Shown here piece after piece: positions 16,648 through 25,265 of a DNA stretch of 43,772 nucleotides (positions are counted from its first letter, which is position 1; each line of letters opens with the position of its first letter). Both the position numbers and the translations under genes were made by a program. The DNA lies in the NCBI RefSeq assembly GCF_001945395.1, contig NZ_MSXV01000024.1, positions 1-43,772 of the forward strand, written 5' to 3'. The notes below the pieces were generated by a model. It saw nothing but the letters and a program-made list of their open reading frames with translations, did no database searches and had not been told where the DNA came from. Origin of the DNA: Pseudomonas sp. PA15(2017) (GTDB lineage Bacteria > Pseudomonadota > Gammaproteobacteria > Pseudomonadales > Pseudomonadaceae).

Positions 16648-16823
16648 AAGCCGGCGCCTTTCAGGCCGTGTGAAAACTACTGCGCTCGGTCATGCGGCGT
16701 TAAAAACCGGCTCAAAATGCTCATTTACAGCTCGTAAACTGCGCTTTTTCGCCGGTTTTTGCCTTGCCTGACCTTCGCTCGCTACGTTTTCACACGGCCT
16801 GCTGTGCGCCGGCTTGTCTTTTT
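16648..16823. terminator. Terminator stem split by an inserted element
   Basis: AAGCCGGCGC (16648-16657) and GCGCCGGCTT (16806-16815), followed by GTCTTTTT, form a perfect 10-bp terminator stem. The 140-bp repeat at 16662-16801 occupies its loop. Confidence 0.65.
16662..16801. repeat. Nested-palindrome element with 16-bp terminal inverted repeats
   Basis: CAGGCCGTGTGAAAAC at 16662-16677 is perfectly inverted at 16786-16801. Inside lie AAAAACCGGC (16702-16711) with GCCGGTTTTT (16751-16760), and TTTAC (16724-16728) with GTAAA (16734-16738). The whole 140 bp can therefore fold on itself. There is no ORF, and a target duplication is not evident. A degenerate relative is at about 1-115. Confidence 0.75.
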
Positions 16824-16836
16824 GCGCGGTAAAACC

Positions 16837-17490
16837 TCAGCGCAACGACATGATCGGCCAGTTGCGATGCTCTGCCTCGGCCATCAGCTTGGGATCCGGG
16901 TCAACGGCAACCGGATAGCTGACCTGCTCGAGCAGCGGCAGGTCGTTCATCGAGTCGCTGTAGAACGTCGAGCGGTCGAGGTTGAAGCCGCCTTCCTGCA
17001 TCCAGCGATTGAGGCGGGTGACCTTGCCTTCCTTGAAGCACGGCACATCGGTGGTGCGCCCGGTGTAGCGACCGTCGACCATCTCGCATTCGGTGGCCAG
17101 CAGGGTGTCGACGCCCAGGCGTGCAGCGATTGGGGCGGTGACGAAGCGGTTGGTGGCGGTGATGATCACCAGCTTGTCGCCGGCCGCGCGGTGCCTGTCG
17201 AGCAGCTCCAGGGCCTTGGGCAGGATGATCGGCTCGATGCATTCGGCCATGAACTCACGGTGCCAGGCGTCGAGCTGGGCCATCTCGGTGCGGCCGAAGA
17301 TAGCCAGGGTGAAGTTCAGGTAGTCGGTGATATTCAGGCGCCCGGCCAGGTAGTCCTGATAGAAGGCATCGTTGCGCGCCTTGTAGGTGGCGCCGTCGAG
17401 GATGCCGCGTTCGCACAGCCAGTCACCCCAGGCATGGTCGCTGTCGCCGCCAAGCAGGGTGTTGTCGAGATCGAATAAAGCCAAACGCAC
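16837..17490 (-). CDS. HAD-IB phosphatase, probable histidinol-phosphate phosphatase
   Basis: A 217-aa soluble HAD hydrolase. Motif I is FDLDNTL (nucleophile D7, acid D9), motif II is IITATN (T111), motif III lysine is in CFKEGKV and motif IV is [11 protein letters not shown] (D179, D183). An insertion between motifs I and II forms the SerB-like helical cap. The orthologue PA0335 (same position beside rppH) has, from memory, been reported as the histidinol-phosphate phosphatase of P. aeruginosa; generic databases call it a HAD-IB or SerB-like phosphatase. Phosphoserine phosphatase activity is the main alternative. Confidence 0.85.
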   Translation of the reverse strand: MRLALFDLDNTLLGGDSDHAWGDWLCERGILDGATYKARNDAFYQDYLAGRLNITDYLNFTLAIFGRTEMAQLDAWHREFMAECIEPIILPKALELLDRHRAAGDKLVIITATNRFVTAPIAARLGVDTLLATECEMVDGRYTGRTTDVPCFKEGKVTRLNRWMQEGGFNLDRSTFYSDSMNDLPLLEQVSYPVAVDPDPKLMAEAEHRNWPIMSLR

Positions 17491-17655
17491 AGAATCACCT
17501 CTTCATACAGGGCCATGGAGGCGGCCAGAATAGCGGCTTTGCCGGCTCGGTGAAAACCGCGCGACGGGCCGCCATGCAGTCCCATCCGAGCGCGTTGCCG
17601 CTGTCGCGAGCTTTGTGGAACAATGCGGAGACATGCGTTTACGAGGTTGTGTGCC

Positions 17656-18135
17656 GTGATCGATCCTGATGGTTTTCGCCCCAACGTCGGCATCATTCTC
17701 ACCAATGATGTCGGCCAGGTGCTTTGGGCGCGTCGAATTAACCAGGATGCCTGGCAGTTCCCGCAAGGCGGTATCAATGACCGCGAGTCGCCGGAAGAAG
17801 CGTTGTACCGCGAGCTGAACGAAGAAGTGGGCCTTGAAGAGCAGGACGTGAAAATTCTCGCCTGCACTCGGGGCTGGTTGAGGTATCGTCTGCCGCAGCG
17901 CCTGGTGCGCACGCACAGCCAACCGCTGTGCATCGGCCAGAAACAGAAGTGGTTCCTGCTGCGCCTGACCTCCGACGAGCAACGGGTGCGTATGGACCTG
18001 ACCGGCAAGCCGGAGTTCGACGGCTGGCGCTGGGTCAGTTATTGGTACCCGTTGGGGCAGGTGGTTACATTCAAGCGCGAAGTCTACCGTCGCGCACTCA
18101 AGGAACTCGCACCGCGCCTGCTGGCACGGGATTAG
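17656..18135 (+). CDS. rppH: RNA pyrophosphohydrolase
   Basis: A 159-aa Nudix hydrolase that removes pyrophosphate from 5'-triphosphorylated RNA and so triggers RNase E-dependent decay. The Nudix box is complete (38-60: [20 protein letters not shown] then VGLE). The GTG at 17656 gives the family N-terminus ([12 protein letters not shown]) and the 159-aa length known for Pseudomonas; an ATG 33 nt upstream would add unrelated residues. ptsP begins 12 nt after the stop, and rppH-ptsP linkage is conserved in many gammaproteobacteria. Confidence 0.95.
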   Translation: MIDPDGFRPNVGIILTNDVGQVLWARRINQDAWQFPQGGINDRESPEEALYRELNEEVGLEEQDVKILACTRGWLRYRLPQRLVRTHSQPLCIGQKQKWFLLRLTSDEQRVRMDLTGKPEFDGWRWVSYWYPLGQVVTFKREVYRRALKELAPRLLARD

Positions 18136-18147
18136 GCAGGGTCAGGC

Positions 18148-20427
18148 ATGCTCAACACGCTGCGCAAGATCGTCCAGGAAGTGAACGCCGCCAAGGATCT
18201 CAAAGCGGCGCTGGGCATCATCGTGCAGCGCGTCAAGGAAACCATGGGCACCCAGGTGTGCTCGGTCTACCTGCTCGACCCGGAGACCAACCGTTTCGTG
18301 CTGATGGCCACCGATGGCCTCAACAAACGCTCGATCGGCAAGGTCAGCATGGCACCCAACGAGGGCCTGGTCGGCCTGGTCGGCACCCGTGAAGAGCCGC
18401 TGAACCTCGAAAACGCCTCCGAACACCCCCGTTACCGTTACTTCGCCGAAACCGGCGAAGAGCGCTACGCCTCCTTCCTCGGCTCACCGATCATCCACCA
18501 CCGCCGGGTGATGGGTGTGCTCGTCGTGCAGCAAAAGGAGCGTCGCCAGTTCGACGAAGGCGAGGAAGCCTTCCTGGTTACCATGAGTGCGCAGCTCGCC
18601 GGGGTGATCGCCCACGCCGAGGCCACCGGTTCGATCCGCGGCCTGGGCAAGCAGGGCAAGGGCATTCAGGAGGCCAAGTTCATCGGTGTGCCGGGCTCGC
18701 CCGGCGCAGCGGTCGGTACCGCCGTGGTGGTGCTGCCACCGGCCGATCTGGAAGTGGTGCCGGACAAGAGCATCGGCGACATCGATGCCGAGCTGAAGCT
18801 GTTCCAGAACGCCCTGGAAGGCGTGCGCGCCGACATGCGCAACCTCTCCGAGCGCATGGCGACCCAGCTGCGCCCCGAAGAGCGCGCGCTGTTCGACGTT
18901 TACCAGATGATGCTCGAAGACGCCGCCCTCGGTAACGAAGTGGTCAACGTCATCAAGACCGGCCAGTGGGCCCAGGGTGCCTTGCGCCATGTGGTCAGCG
19001 AACACATCAACCGCTTCGAGCTGATGGACGACGCCTACCTGCGCGAGCGTGCCTCGGACGTCCGCGACCTGGGCCGCCGTCTGCTCGCCTACTTGCAGCA
19101 GGCCCGCCAGCAGACCCTGGTATATCCGGACAACTGCATCCTGGTCGCCGAAGAGCTGTCGCCGGCAATGCTTGGCGAAGTGCCGGAGGGCAAGTTGGTC
19201 GGCCTGGTGTCGGTGCAGGGTTCGGGTAACTCCCATGTGGCGATCTTCGCCCGTGCCATGGGCATTCCCACAGTGATGGGTGCGGTCGAGCTGCCGTATT
19301 CGAAGATCGACGGCATCCAGCTGATCGTCGACGGTTACCACGGCGAAGTGTTCACCAACCCCAGCGAGATCCTGCGCAAGCAGTACGCCGATGTGGTCGA
19401 GGAGGATCGCCAGCTCACCAAGGGCCTCGACGCCCTGCGCGCGCTGCCCTGCGAGACGCTCGACGGCCACCAGATGCCGCTGTGGGTCAACACCGGCCTG
19501 CTCGCTGACGTGGTGCGCGCCCAGGAGCGCGGCGCCGAGGGCGTCGGCCTGTACCGCACCGAAGTGCCGTTCATGATCAAGGACCGCTTCCCCAGCGAAA
19601 AGGAACAGCTGGCCATCTACCGCGAGCAGCTGACCGCCTTCCATCCGCTGCCGGTGACCATGCGTACGCTGGACGTCGGTGGCGACAAGGGCCTGAGCTA
19701 CTTCCCGATCAAGGAAGACAACCCCTTCCTGGGCTGGCGCGGCATTCGCGTGACCCTCGACCACCCGGAAATCTTTCTGGTGCAGGTGCGCGCCATGCTC
19801 AAGGCCAGCGAGGGCCTGAACAACCTGCGCATCCTGCTGCCGATGATTTCCGGTATCCAGGAACTGGAAGAGTCCCTGCACCTGATCCATCGTGCCTGGG
19901 GCGAGGTGCGCGACGAAGGCACCGACGTACCGCTGCCGCCCATCGGCGTGATGATCGAGATTCCCGCCGCGGTTTACCAGACCCGCGACCTGGCCCGCCA
20001 GGTGGATTTCCTGTCGGTCGGTTCCAACGACCTGACCCAGTACCTGCTGGCCGTGGACCGCAACAACCCGCGGGTTGCCGACCTCTACGACTTCCTCCAC
20101 CCGGCGGTGCTACAGGCGCTGACCAAGGTGGTCGAAGATGCCCACGCCGAAGGCAAACCGGTGAGCATCTGTGGCGAAATGGCCGGCGACCCCAGCGCCG
20201 CCGTGCTGCTGATGGCCATGGGCTTCGACAGCCTGTCGATGAACGCCACCAACCTGCCGAAGGTGAAGTGGCTGCTGCGCCAGATCAGCCTCAGCAAGGC
20301 CAAGGACCTGCTTGGCCAGGCCATGCGCATCGACAATCCGCAGGTCATCCACAGCACCCTGCAACTGGCCCTGCGCAACCTGGGCCTGGGCCGCATGATC
20401 AACCCGGCGTCGGATATTCAGGCTTAA
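18148..20427 (+). CDS. ptsP: PTS-Ntr enzyme I (PEP-protein phosphotransferase)
   Basis: A 759-aa cytosolic enzyme that transfers phosphate from PEP to NPr (PtsO) in the nitrogen-related PTS, which modulates potassium uptake, polyhydroxyalkanoate and stress responses. An N-terminal GAF domain (1-165), which senses glutamine/2-oxoglutarate in homologues, precedes the EI N-domain, the phosphohistidine domain (H363 in GNSHVAIFARAMG) and the PEP-binding TIM barrel (RTLDVGGDKG, GWRGIRV, GSNDLTQYLLAVDR, with cysteine in SICGEMAGDP). It is cotranscribed with rppH by spacing. Confidence 0.96.
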   Translation: MLNTLRKIVQEVNAAKDLKAALGIIVQRVKETMGTQVCSVYLLDPETNRFVLMATDGLNKRSIGKVSMAPNEGLVGLVGTREEPLNLENASEHPRYRYFAETGEERYASFLGSPIIHHRRVMGVLVVQQKERRQFDEGEEAFLVTMSAQLAGVIAHAEATGSIRGLGKQGKGIQEAKFIGVPGSPGAAVGTAVVVLPPADLEVVPDKSIGDIDAELKLFQNALEGVRADMRNLSERMATQLRPEERALFDVYQMMLEDAALGNEVVNVIKTGQWAQGALRHVVSEHINRFELMDDAYLRERASDVRDLGRRLLAYLQQARQQTLVYPDNCILVAEELSPAMLGEVPEGKLVGLVSVQGSGNSHVAIFARAMGIPTVMGAVELPYSKIDGIQLIVDGYHGEVFTNPSEILRKQYADVVEEDRQLTKGLDALRALPCETLDGHQMPLWVNTGLLADVVRAQERGAEGVGLYRTEVPFMIKDRFPSEKEQLAIYREQLTAFHPLPVTMRTLDVGGDKGLSYFPIKEDNPFLGWRGIRVTLDHPEIFLVQVRAMLKASEGLNNLRILLPMISGIQELEESLHLIHRAWGEVRDEGTDVPLPPIGVMIEIPAAVYQTRDLARQVDFLSVGSNDLTQYLLAVDRNNPRVADLYDFLHPAVLQALTKVVEDAHAEGKPVSICGEMAGDPSAAVLLMAMGFDSLSMNATNLPKVKWLLRQISLSKAKDLLGQAMRIDNPQVIHSTLQLALRNLGLGRMINPASDIQA

Positions 20428-20573
20428 AGGCAGTTGTCAGGCAAGAGTTGTCCCCGAGTTGACGGGCTAAAGCTCACGTTACAGTTGGCTCTGCAATCTT
20501 CATCTGCGGCGATCAACTCGGCGCCAGAGCCAGGCTTTGTGGGGCGCTGCGAAGTAAAGTGAGTTCTGGTGCC

Positions 20574-20628
20574 CTGCGGGAACGGGCCATGCCCGTGTTG
20601 CTTTTGCGGGCATGGCGCGCTCCGGCAG
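20574..20628. repeat. REP-like hairpin after ptsP
   Basis: CTGCGGGAACGGGCCATG and its partner form a 22-bp stem with three mismatches (20574-20595 with 20607-20628) and an 11-nt loop containing TTGCTTTT. It is the same GGGCCATGCCC family as 3943-3993. It lies between convergent ptsP and the NRDE gene. Confidence 0.7.
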
Positions 20629-20657
20629 GAAATAGCTAAGTAGCGGCTGCTGCCGGC

Positions 20658-21404
20658 CTATCGCTCAAACCCCACTTCACCAATCGGCATCCCAGCAGGC
20701 CCAAAGCTGCGTTCGATGATCCGTCGCCTTCCATCGCCGTAGCCGAACAGCAGCGTGCTGGCACGGGTGCCGTAGGCTGGGCTGGTGATGAACACGCTGC
20801 CGAGCAGCCGCTCCAGCTCCCTGCCAACGCCGGTATTCGGCAGCACCTTATCGTCTGGCTTCGTGGAGTCGGCCAGCAGCGCGAACAGCGCAGTCTCGTC
20901 CGCTTCGTCCTGAACGGTGGCGAGTGCCGCTTTGGCACGCTCGAGTTTGGGCCAGGGCGTATTCAGCCCGGCATTGGAGACGCCATGGATGCCGGGCGCC
21001 AGCGCCGTGGCCCGGTCGCTCGCCGAGTCGAAATGCCACAACGCGCGGTCATCACCGACCAGCAGATTGAAACCGCCATAGTCCCGTGCCGTACTGCGCA
21101 ACTGGTCCAGGAAAGCGTCCGGCCCAAGATCCCCCAGCAGAAAGCGCAGCGGCAGTTCACCCCGCGAACGAGAGCCCTGCTCGGCCTGCGGGTCTCGGAT
21201 ATTGGTGAGGGCGGCAAAGCGGCCCTCGGGGCCGATGCCCAGCCACGTGCCGCCAGCCTGCAGATCGCGCCCGGCTATCAGCCCAGGTGCATCCGGCCAC
21301 TCGGCCATGGCGGCGGTCGGGCGGGCATGGAATTCATCGCGGTTGGCGGCGACCAGTAGCGGCAAGGCGTGGCCGGGGCGCCAGGCGAGGACGATCAGGC
21401 ACAT
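20658..21404 (-). CDS. NRDE (TANGO2-like) family protein
   Basis: A 248-aa soluble protein of the NRDE/TANGO2 family, named for the motif AANRDEFHARPT at about 19-30. Other family features are the N-terminal MCLIVLAW (a cysteine nucleophile-like residue at position 2), GGTWLGI, FAALTNIRDP and a late STLLFGYGDGRRRIIERSF. The eukaryotic homologue is linked to haem or lipid handling; the bacterial role is not established. The gene starts two bases after the YjaA-like gene stops, so the two form an operon. Confidence 0.88.
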   Translation of the reverse strand: MCLIVLAWRPGHALPLLVAANRDEFHARPTAAMAEWPDAPGLIAGRDLQAGGTWLGIGPEGRFAALTNIRDPQAEQGSRSRGELPLRFLLGDLGPDAFLDQLRSTARDYGGFNLLVGDDRALWHFDSASDRATALAPGIHGVSNAGLNTPWPKLERAKAALATVQDEADETALFALLADSTKPDDKVLPNTGVGRELERLLGSVFITSPAYGTRASTLLFGYGDGRRRIIERSFGPAGMPIGEVGFER

Positions 21405-21406
21405 GT

Positions 21407-21772
21407 TTATTTCAGCCTGCTGCGTACGCCAGCGGCGTCGAGAATTTCGCCGACATGTACCACGACCTTGCGCGCTCCCGCGCCCATGCCGAGCTCCATC
21501 AGAATGCGCTCTTCCACCTGGGAAAGGCCGCCTTCCAGCCGCTCCAGTGGCTGGATCAACAGTTTGGGTGCGGCATTGAGAAAGGTCAGGCGCTTGGGCA
21601 TCAGGCCTTGCACTGTCTTTGCGATCAAGCGGTCGGCGATGCTGAAATCCGCCACCAGCAGACGTTGATTGCTGAAGGGCGGGTCAGCCTCCAGTACCGT
21701 TACGCGGGCGCTTTCCAGATGGGTCAGGTGCAGATGATTGCAGGCGATGCGCAGGTAAAAGGTATTGGCCAC
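21407..21772 (-). CDS. YjaA-like protein
   Basis: A small 121-aa protein with no signal peptide. The internal FSNQRLLVADF and EGGLSQVEERILMEL stretches closely resemble my memory of E. coli YjaA, a stress-responsive protein of unknown mechanism. No catalytic motif is evident. It precedes the NRDE gene by two bases and is divergent from the TSUP gene. The YjaA call rests on recall of those two motifs only. Confidence 0.6.
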   Translation of the reverse strand: MANTFYLRIACNHLHLTHLESARVTVLEADPPFSNQRLLVADFSIADRLIAKTVQGLMPKRLTFLNAAPKLLIQPLERLEGGLSQVEERILMELGMGAGARKVVVHVGEILDAAGVRSRLK

Positions 21773-21894
21773 GGTGCAGTTCGCTGTCTGGGAGAGCCCT
21801 CACTCTACGCAAAGCATCGTGTGGCATCCATCGCCAAAACTAGAGGCTGCGGGCTGCTTCCGCTACCATGCCGCATCGCTTCGCAGAGCACACC

Positions 21895-22677
21895 ATGATC
21901 TTCCTTCTCTACATCCTGCTCGGTGCCGCCGCAGGCCTGCTGGCCGGGCTGTTCCGCGTCGGTGGCGGCATGGTCATCGTCCCGGTGCTGATCTTCGCCT
22001 TTACCGCCCAGGGCTTCGATGCCTCCGTGCTGACCCATATGGCGGTGGGCACCTCGCTGGCGACCATCCTGTTCACCTCGGTCAATGCCGTGCGCGAGCA
22101 CCATAGCCGCGGTGCGGTGCGCTGGGGGCTGTTCGTCTGGCTGACGGTGGGCATCGTGCTGGGCTCGGCACTCGGCGCGCTGACGGCTGACTCCATCGAC
22201 GGCCTGGTGCTGCAGAAGATCATTGGCGTGTTCGCCCTGTGCGTGGCGCTGCAGTTGGCACTGGATCTGAAACCCAGGGCCAGCCGCGAGGTGCCGGGCA
22301 AGACCGGGCTGAGCGCTGCCGGTGGCGTGATCGGCTGGGCCTCGGCGATCATCGGTATCGGCGGCGGTTCGCTGACCGTGCCGTTCCTGACCTGGCGCGG
22401 TGTGTCCGTGCAGCAGGCGGTGGCGACCTCGTCGGCCTGTGGCTGGCCGATTGCCGCCGCCGGCGCCCTGAGTTACTTGTGGCTGGGTTGGGGCGACGCG
22501 CGTCTGCCTCACTGGAGCCTGGGTTACGTGTACCTGCCGGCGCTGCTCGGCATCGCGCTGACCAGCGTGTTCTTCGCCCGTACGGGCGCGCGGCTGGCCC
22601 ATCGCCTGTCACCGCGGGTGCTCAAACGGTTGTTTGCCCTGTTGCTGTTTATCGTCGGCCTGAATTTTCTGTTGTGA
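21895..22677 (+). CDS. TSUP family (TauE/SafE) membrane transporter
   Basis: A 260-aa inner-membrane protein with about eight hydrophobic helices and the duplicated TauE/SafE pattern: GLLAGLFRVGGGMVIVPVL in the first half and IIGIGGGSLTVPFL in the second. The family exports or imports sulfite, sulfoacetate and related organosulfur anions; the substrate here is unknown. ATG 21895 is preferred because it opens directly into the first helix; ATG 21868 would add a polar leader. It lies 9 nt before lgt, as PA0340 does in P. aeruginosa. Confidence 0.88.
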   Translation: MIFLLYILLGAAAGLLAGLFRVGGGMVIVPVLIFAFTAQGFDASVLTHMAVGTSLATILFTSVNAVREHHSRGAVRWGLFVWLTVGIVLGSALGALTADSIDGLVLQKIIGVFALCVALQLALDLKPRASREVPGKTGLSAAGGVIGWASAIIGIGGGSLTVPFLTWRGVSVQQAVATSSACGWPIAAAGALSYLWLGWGDARLPHWSLGYVYLPALLGIALTSVFFARTGARLAHRLSPRVLKRLFALLLFIVGLNFLL

Positions 22678-22686
22678 GGAATCCTG

Positions 22687-23487
22687 ATGCTGCCTTACCC
22701 GAATATTGACCCGGTCGCCCTCGACCTGGGCTTCCTGCAGATCCACTGGTACGGCCTGATGTACCTGGTCGGTATCGGCGGTGCCTGGTTCCTCGCCTCG
22801 CGGCGCCTGAATGCTTTCGACCCGACCTGGAGCAAGGAGAAGCTCTCCGATCTGGTGTTCTGGGTGGCCATGGGGGTGATCGTCGGTGGGCGCCTGGGTT
22901 ACGTATTGTTCTACGACCTGCCGGCGTACATCGCCAACCCGCTGCTGATCCTCGAAGTTTGGAAGGGCGGTATGTCGTTCCACGGCGGCCTGATCGGCGT
23001 GATGCTGGCCACCCTGTGGTTCGCCAGGCGCAACGGCAAGAGCTTCTTCGAGCTGATGGATTTCATCGCGCCGCTGGTGCCGATCGGCCTGGGCGCCGGG
23101 CGCATCGGCAACTTCATCAATGCCGAGCTGTGGGGCAAGGTCAGCGACGTACCCTGGGCCATGGTGTTCCCGACTGGCGGGCCGCTGCCGCGCCACCCGT
23201 CGCAGCTGTACCAGTTCGCCCTGGAAGGCGTCGCGCTGTTCGTCATCCTGTGGATCTACTCGCGTAAACCACGCCCGACCATGGCCGTCTCCGGGCTGTT
23301 CGCGGTGTGCTACGGCATCTTCCGCTTCATCGTCGAGTTCGTCCGCGTGCCGGACGCCCAGCTCGGTTATCTGGCCTGGGGTTGGCTGACCATGGGGCAG
23401 GTGCTGTGCGTGCCGATGGTTCTCGCCGGCCTGGGCCTGATGGTCTACGCCTACAAGCGCCAAGCAACCGTGGAGGTGGCCCGATGA
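22687..23487 (+). CDS. lgt: Prolipoprotein diacylglyceryl transferase
   Basis: A 266-aa integral membrane enzyme that attaches diacylglycerol from phosphatidylglycerol to the lipobox cysteine of prolipoproteins. The Lgt signature is present ([17 protein letters not shown] at about 137-153), as are the essential histidine in SFHGGLIGV (H99) and the conserved RHPSQLYQ. Seven membrane helices are expected. Its TGA overlaps the thyA ATG by four bases, so the two are translationally coupled. Confidence 0.97.
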   Translation: MLPYPNIDPVALDLGFLQIHWYGLMYLVGIGGAWFLASRRLNAFDPTWSKEKLSDLVFWVAMGVIVGGRLGYVLFYDLPAYIANPLLILEVWKGGMSFHGGLIGVMLATLWFARRNGKSFFELMDFIAPLVPIGLGAGRIGNFINAELWGKVSDVPWAMVFPTGGPLPRHPSQLYQFALEGVALFVILWIYSRKPRPTMAVSGLFAVCYGIFRFIVEFVRVPDAQLGYLAWGWLTMGQVLCVPMVLAGLGLMVYAYKRQATVEVAR

Positions 23488-24278
23488 AACAGTATCTCGA
23501 CCTGATGCGCCACGTGCGCGAAAACGGCACCTTCAAGGAAGATCGCACCGGTACCGGCACCTACAGCGTGTTCGCTCACCAGATGCGTTTCGACCTGGCC
23601 GACGGCTTTCCTCTGGTAACCACCAAGAAGTGCCACCTCAAGTCGATCATCCACGAGTTGCTGTGGTTCCTGCAGGGCGACACCAACATCAAGTACCTGA
23701 AGGACAACGGCGTACGTATCTGGGACGAGTGGGCCGACGAGAACGGCGACCTCGGTCCGGTGTACGGCTACCAGTGGCGCAACTGGCCGGCGCCCAATGG
23801 CGAGTCGGTCGACCAGATCAGCAAGCTGATCGCGATGATCAGGAGCAACCCCGACTCGCGCCGCCTGATCGTCTCGGCCTGGAACCCGGCCTTGGTCGAG
23901 CAGATGGCCCTGCCGCCGTGCCACGCGCTGTTCCAGTTCTACGTGGCGGACGGCAAGCTGAGCTGCCAGCTGTACCAGCGCTCGGCCGACATCTTCCTCG
24001 GCGTGCCCTTCAACATCGCCAGCTACGCGCTGCTGACCCTGATGGTCGCGCAGGTGTGCGGTCTGCAGCCGGGCGAGTTCATCTGGACCGGCGGCGACTG
24101 CCACCTCTACGCCAATCACCTGGAACAGGCCGACCTGCAACTGACCCGCGAGCCGCTACCGCTGCCGACCATGAAACTCAACCCCGAGGTGAAAGACCTG
24201 TTCGCCTTCAAGTTCGAGGATTTCGAACTGGTCGGCTACGAAGCGCACCCGCATATCAAGGCGCCGGTGGCGGTCTGA
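23484..24278 (+). CDS. thyA: Thymidylate synthase
   Basis: A 264-aa cytosolic enzyme making dTMP from dUMP with methylene-tetrahydrofolate. Length and residues match E. coli ThyA: catalytic C146 in [10 protein letters not shown], dUMP-binding [10 protein letters not shown], and [20 protein letters not shown]. The C-terminus APVAV is the usual mobile end. The start is ATG 23484, overlapping lgt. It works with folA (32008), which recycles the dihydrofolate product. Confidence 0.98.
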   Translation: MKQYLDLMRHVRENGTFKEDRTGTGTYSVFAHQMRFDLADGFPLVTTKKCHLKSIIHELLWFLQGDTNIKYLKDNGVRIWDEWADENGDLGPVYGYQWRNWPAPNGESVDQISKLIAMIRSNPDSRRLIVSAWNPALVEQMALPPCHALFQFYVADGKLSCQLYQRSADIFLGVPFNIASYALLTLMVAQVCGLQPGEFIWTGGDCHLYANHLEQADLQLTREPLPLPTMKLNPEVKDLFAFKFEDFELVGYEAHPHIKAPVAV

Positions 24279-24294
24279 TTCGGACTGCCAGATG

Positions 24295-24316
24295 GTAGGG
24301 TGGGCTTCAGCCCACC
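24295..24316 (+). repeat. REP sequence, left flank of RAYT
   Basis: GTAG foot followed by the hairpin GGTGGGC-TTCA-GCCCACC. It is a perfect 22-bp inverted match of 24913-24934 on the far side of the transposase gene. Confidence 0.88.
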
Positions 24317-24353
24317 ACTGGCCAGCTACTGACGATCAGGCAAAGAACTGCCC

Positions 24354-24878
24354 ATGTCGAACTACCGCCGCCAATCGGTTCCTGGCGGAACCTACTTCTT
24401 CACCGTCACGCTTGCGGATCGGCAGTCTGATTTGCTGGTCGAAAATATCTCCTTATTGCGTCGAGCCTACTCCGAGGCCTGCGGTCGACTGCCCTTTGAG
24501 ACCGTCGCTATCTGCGTGCTACCTGATCACTTGCATGCGATCTGGACATTGCCGAATGGCGACAGTGACTACTCGCAACGCTGGGCGCTGATCAAGAGTC
24601 ACTTTTCCCACGCGCTTCCCAGAGCCACATCCCTAAGCGCCAGCAAGTACAGAAAGCGCGAGAAAGGGATATGGCAGAGGCGTTTCTGGGAGCATCAGGT
24701 ACGTGACGAGGAAGATCTCGCCCGACATGTCGATTACATCCACTACAACCCGGTGAAGCACGGTTTAGCCAGGTGTGCCGCGGATTGGCCGTTCTCCAGT
24801 TTCCATCGGTACGTTGAGCGAGGCGTTCTTCCGATGGATTGGGGTGGTTACGACGATAGTGGAAACTTTGGCGAATGA
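24354..24878 (+). CDS. REP-associated tyrosine transposase (RAYT)
   Basis: A 174-aa Y1/HUH-type single-strand nuclease (Transposase_17 family), normally single-copy and thought to spread or process REP sequences. The HUH motif is H59-L60-H61 in LPDHLHAIW. The catalytic tyrosine is in the conserved DYIHYNPVKHGLA (Y128 or Y131). GIWQRRFWEHQVRDEEDL is also typical. The frame is intact with no stop or frameshift. The gene is bracketed by identical REPs carrying the GTAG foot that RAYTs recognise. It has no IS ends and is probably a resident, domesticated gene. Confidence 0.93.
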   Translation: MSNYRRQSVPGGTYFFTVTLADRQSDLLVENISLLRRAYSEACGRLPFETVAICVLPDHLHAIWTLPNGDSDYSQRWALIKSHFSHALPRATSLSASKYRKREKGIWQRRFWEHQVRDEEDLARHVDYIHYNPVKHGLARCAADWPFSSFHRYVERGVLPMDWGGYDDSGNFGE

Positions 24879-24912
24879 AGGTTGGTTTTCGTACGGCAGC
24901 TTGGTTGGGCTT

Positions 24913-24934
24913 GGTGGGCTGAAGCCCACCCTAC
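24913..24934 (-). repeat. REP sequence, right flank of RAYT
   Basis: GGTGGGCTGAAGCCCACC followed by CTAC, the exact reverse complement of 24295-24316. Confidence 0.88.
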
Positions 24935-24947
24935 GGGGTAGAATCTT

Positions 24948-25265
24948 TCAGGGGCCCAACGAAAACCGCTCTCCGATCGCCTCGACGAGTTCCTTCGGGC
25001 CGCTGAGTTTCCACTCGAACCAGTTGTCCCACTCAAGCCTCAGCTCATCCAGGCCGCGGCGCAGGCGGTAGCTGTCGTAATCGATGCCCTTGTCGAACGC
25101 CAGCGGGCTGTATTGCGCGACCTGTCGCCAACCCTCGGCCTTGAGGGTTTCCAGCAGGCGGTTGCCTACCTGCGTATCGATGTTCTCCAGCGTGATGTGC
25201 CCGGCGGTATCCACCGGCTGCCGTTCCAGGCGCCGCCGTTTCAGCCACTGCCAGAGCCTTGTCAT
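24948..25265 (-). CDS. Hypothetical 105-aa protein coupled to a LysR gene
   Basis: Not recognised. A soluble, charged 105-aa protein with an Arg-rich start (TRLWQWLKRRRLER) and a C-terminal part rich in acidic and aromatic residues (LRLEWDNWFEWKLSGPKE). ATG 25265 overlaps the LysR stop (ATGA), which fixes the start and implies translational coupling. The stop lies 13 nt from the REP at 24913-24934. Coding bias agrees with its neighbours, so it is probably a real, narrowly distributed gene. Confidence 0.65.
   Translation of the reverse strand: MTRLWQWLKRRRLERQPVDTAGHITLENIDTQVGNRLLETLKAEGWRQVAQYSPLAFDKGIDYDSYRLRRGLDELRLEWDNWFEWKLSGPKELVEAIGERFSLGP

Noticed and set aside
18484..20100. 538-codon open frame antisense to ptsP
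   Set aside because: Shadow of ptsP; no ribosome site, no family resemblance.
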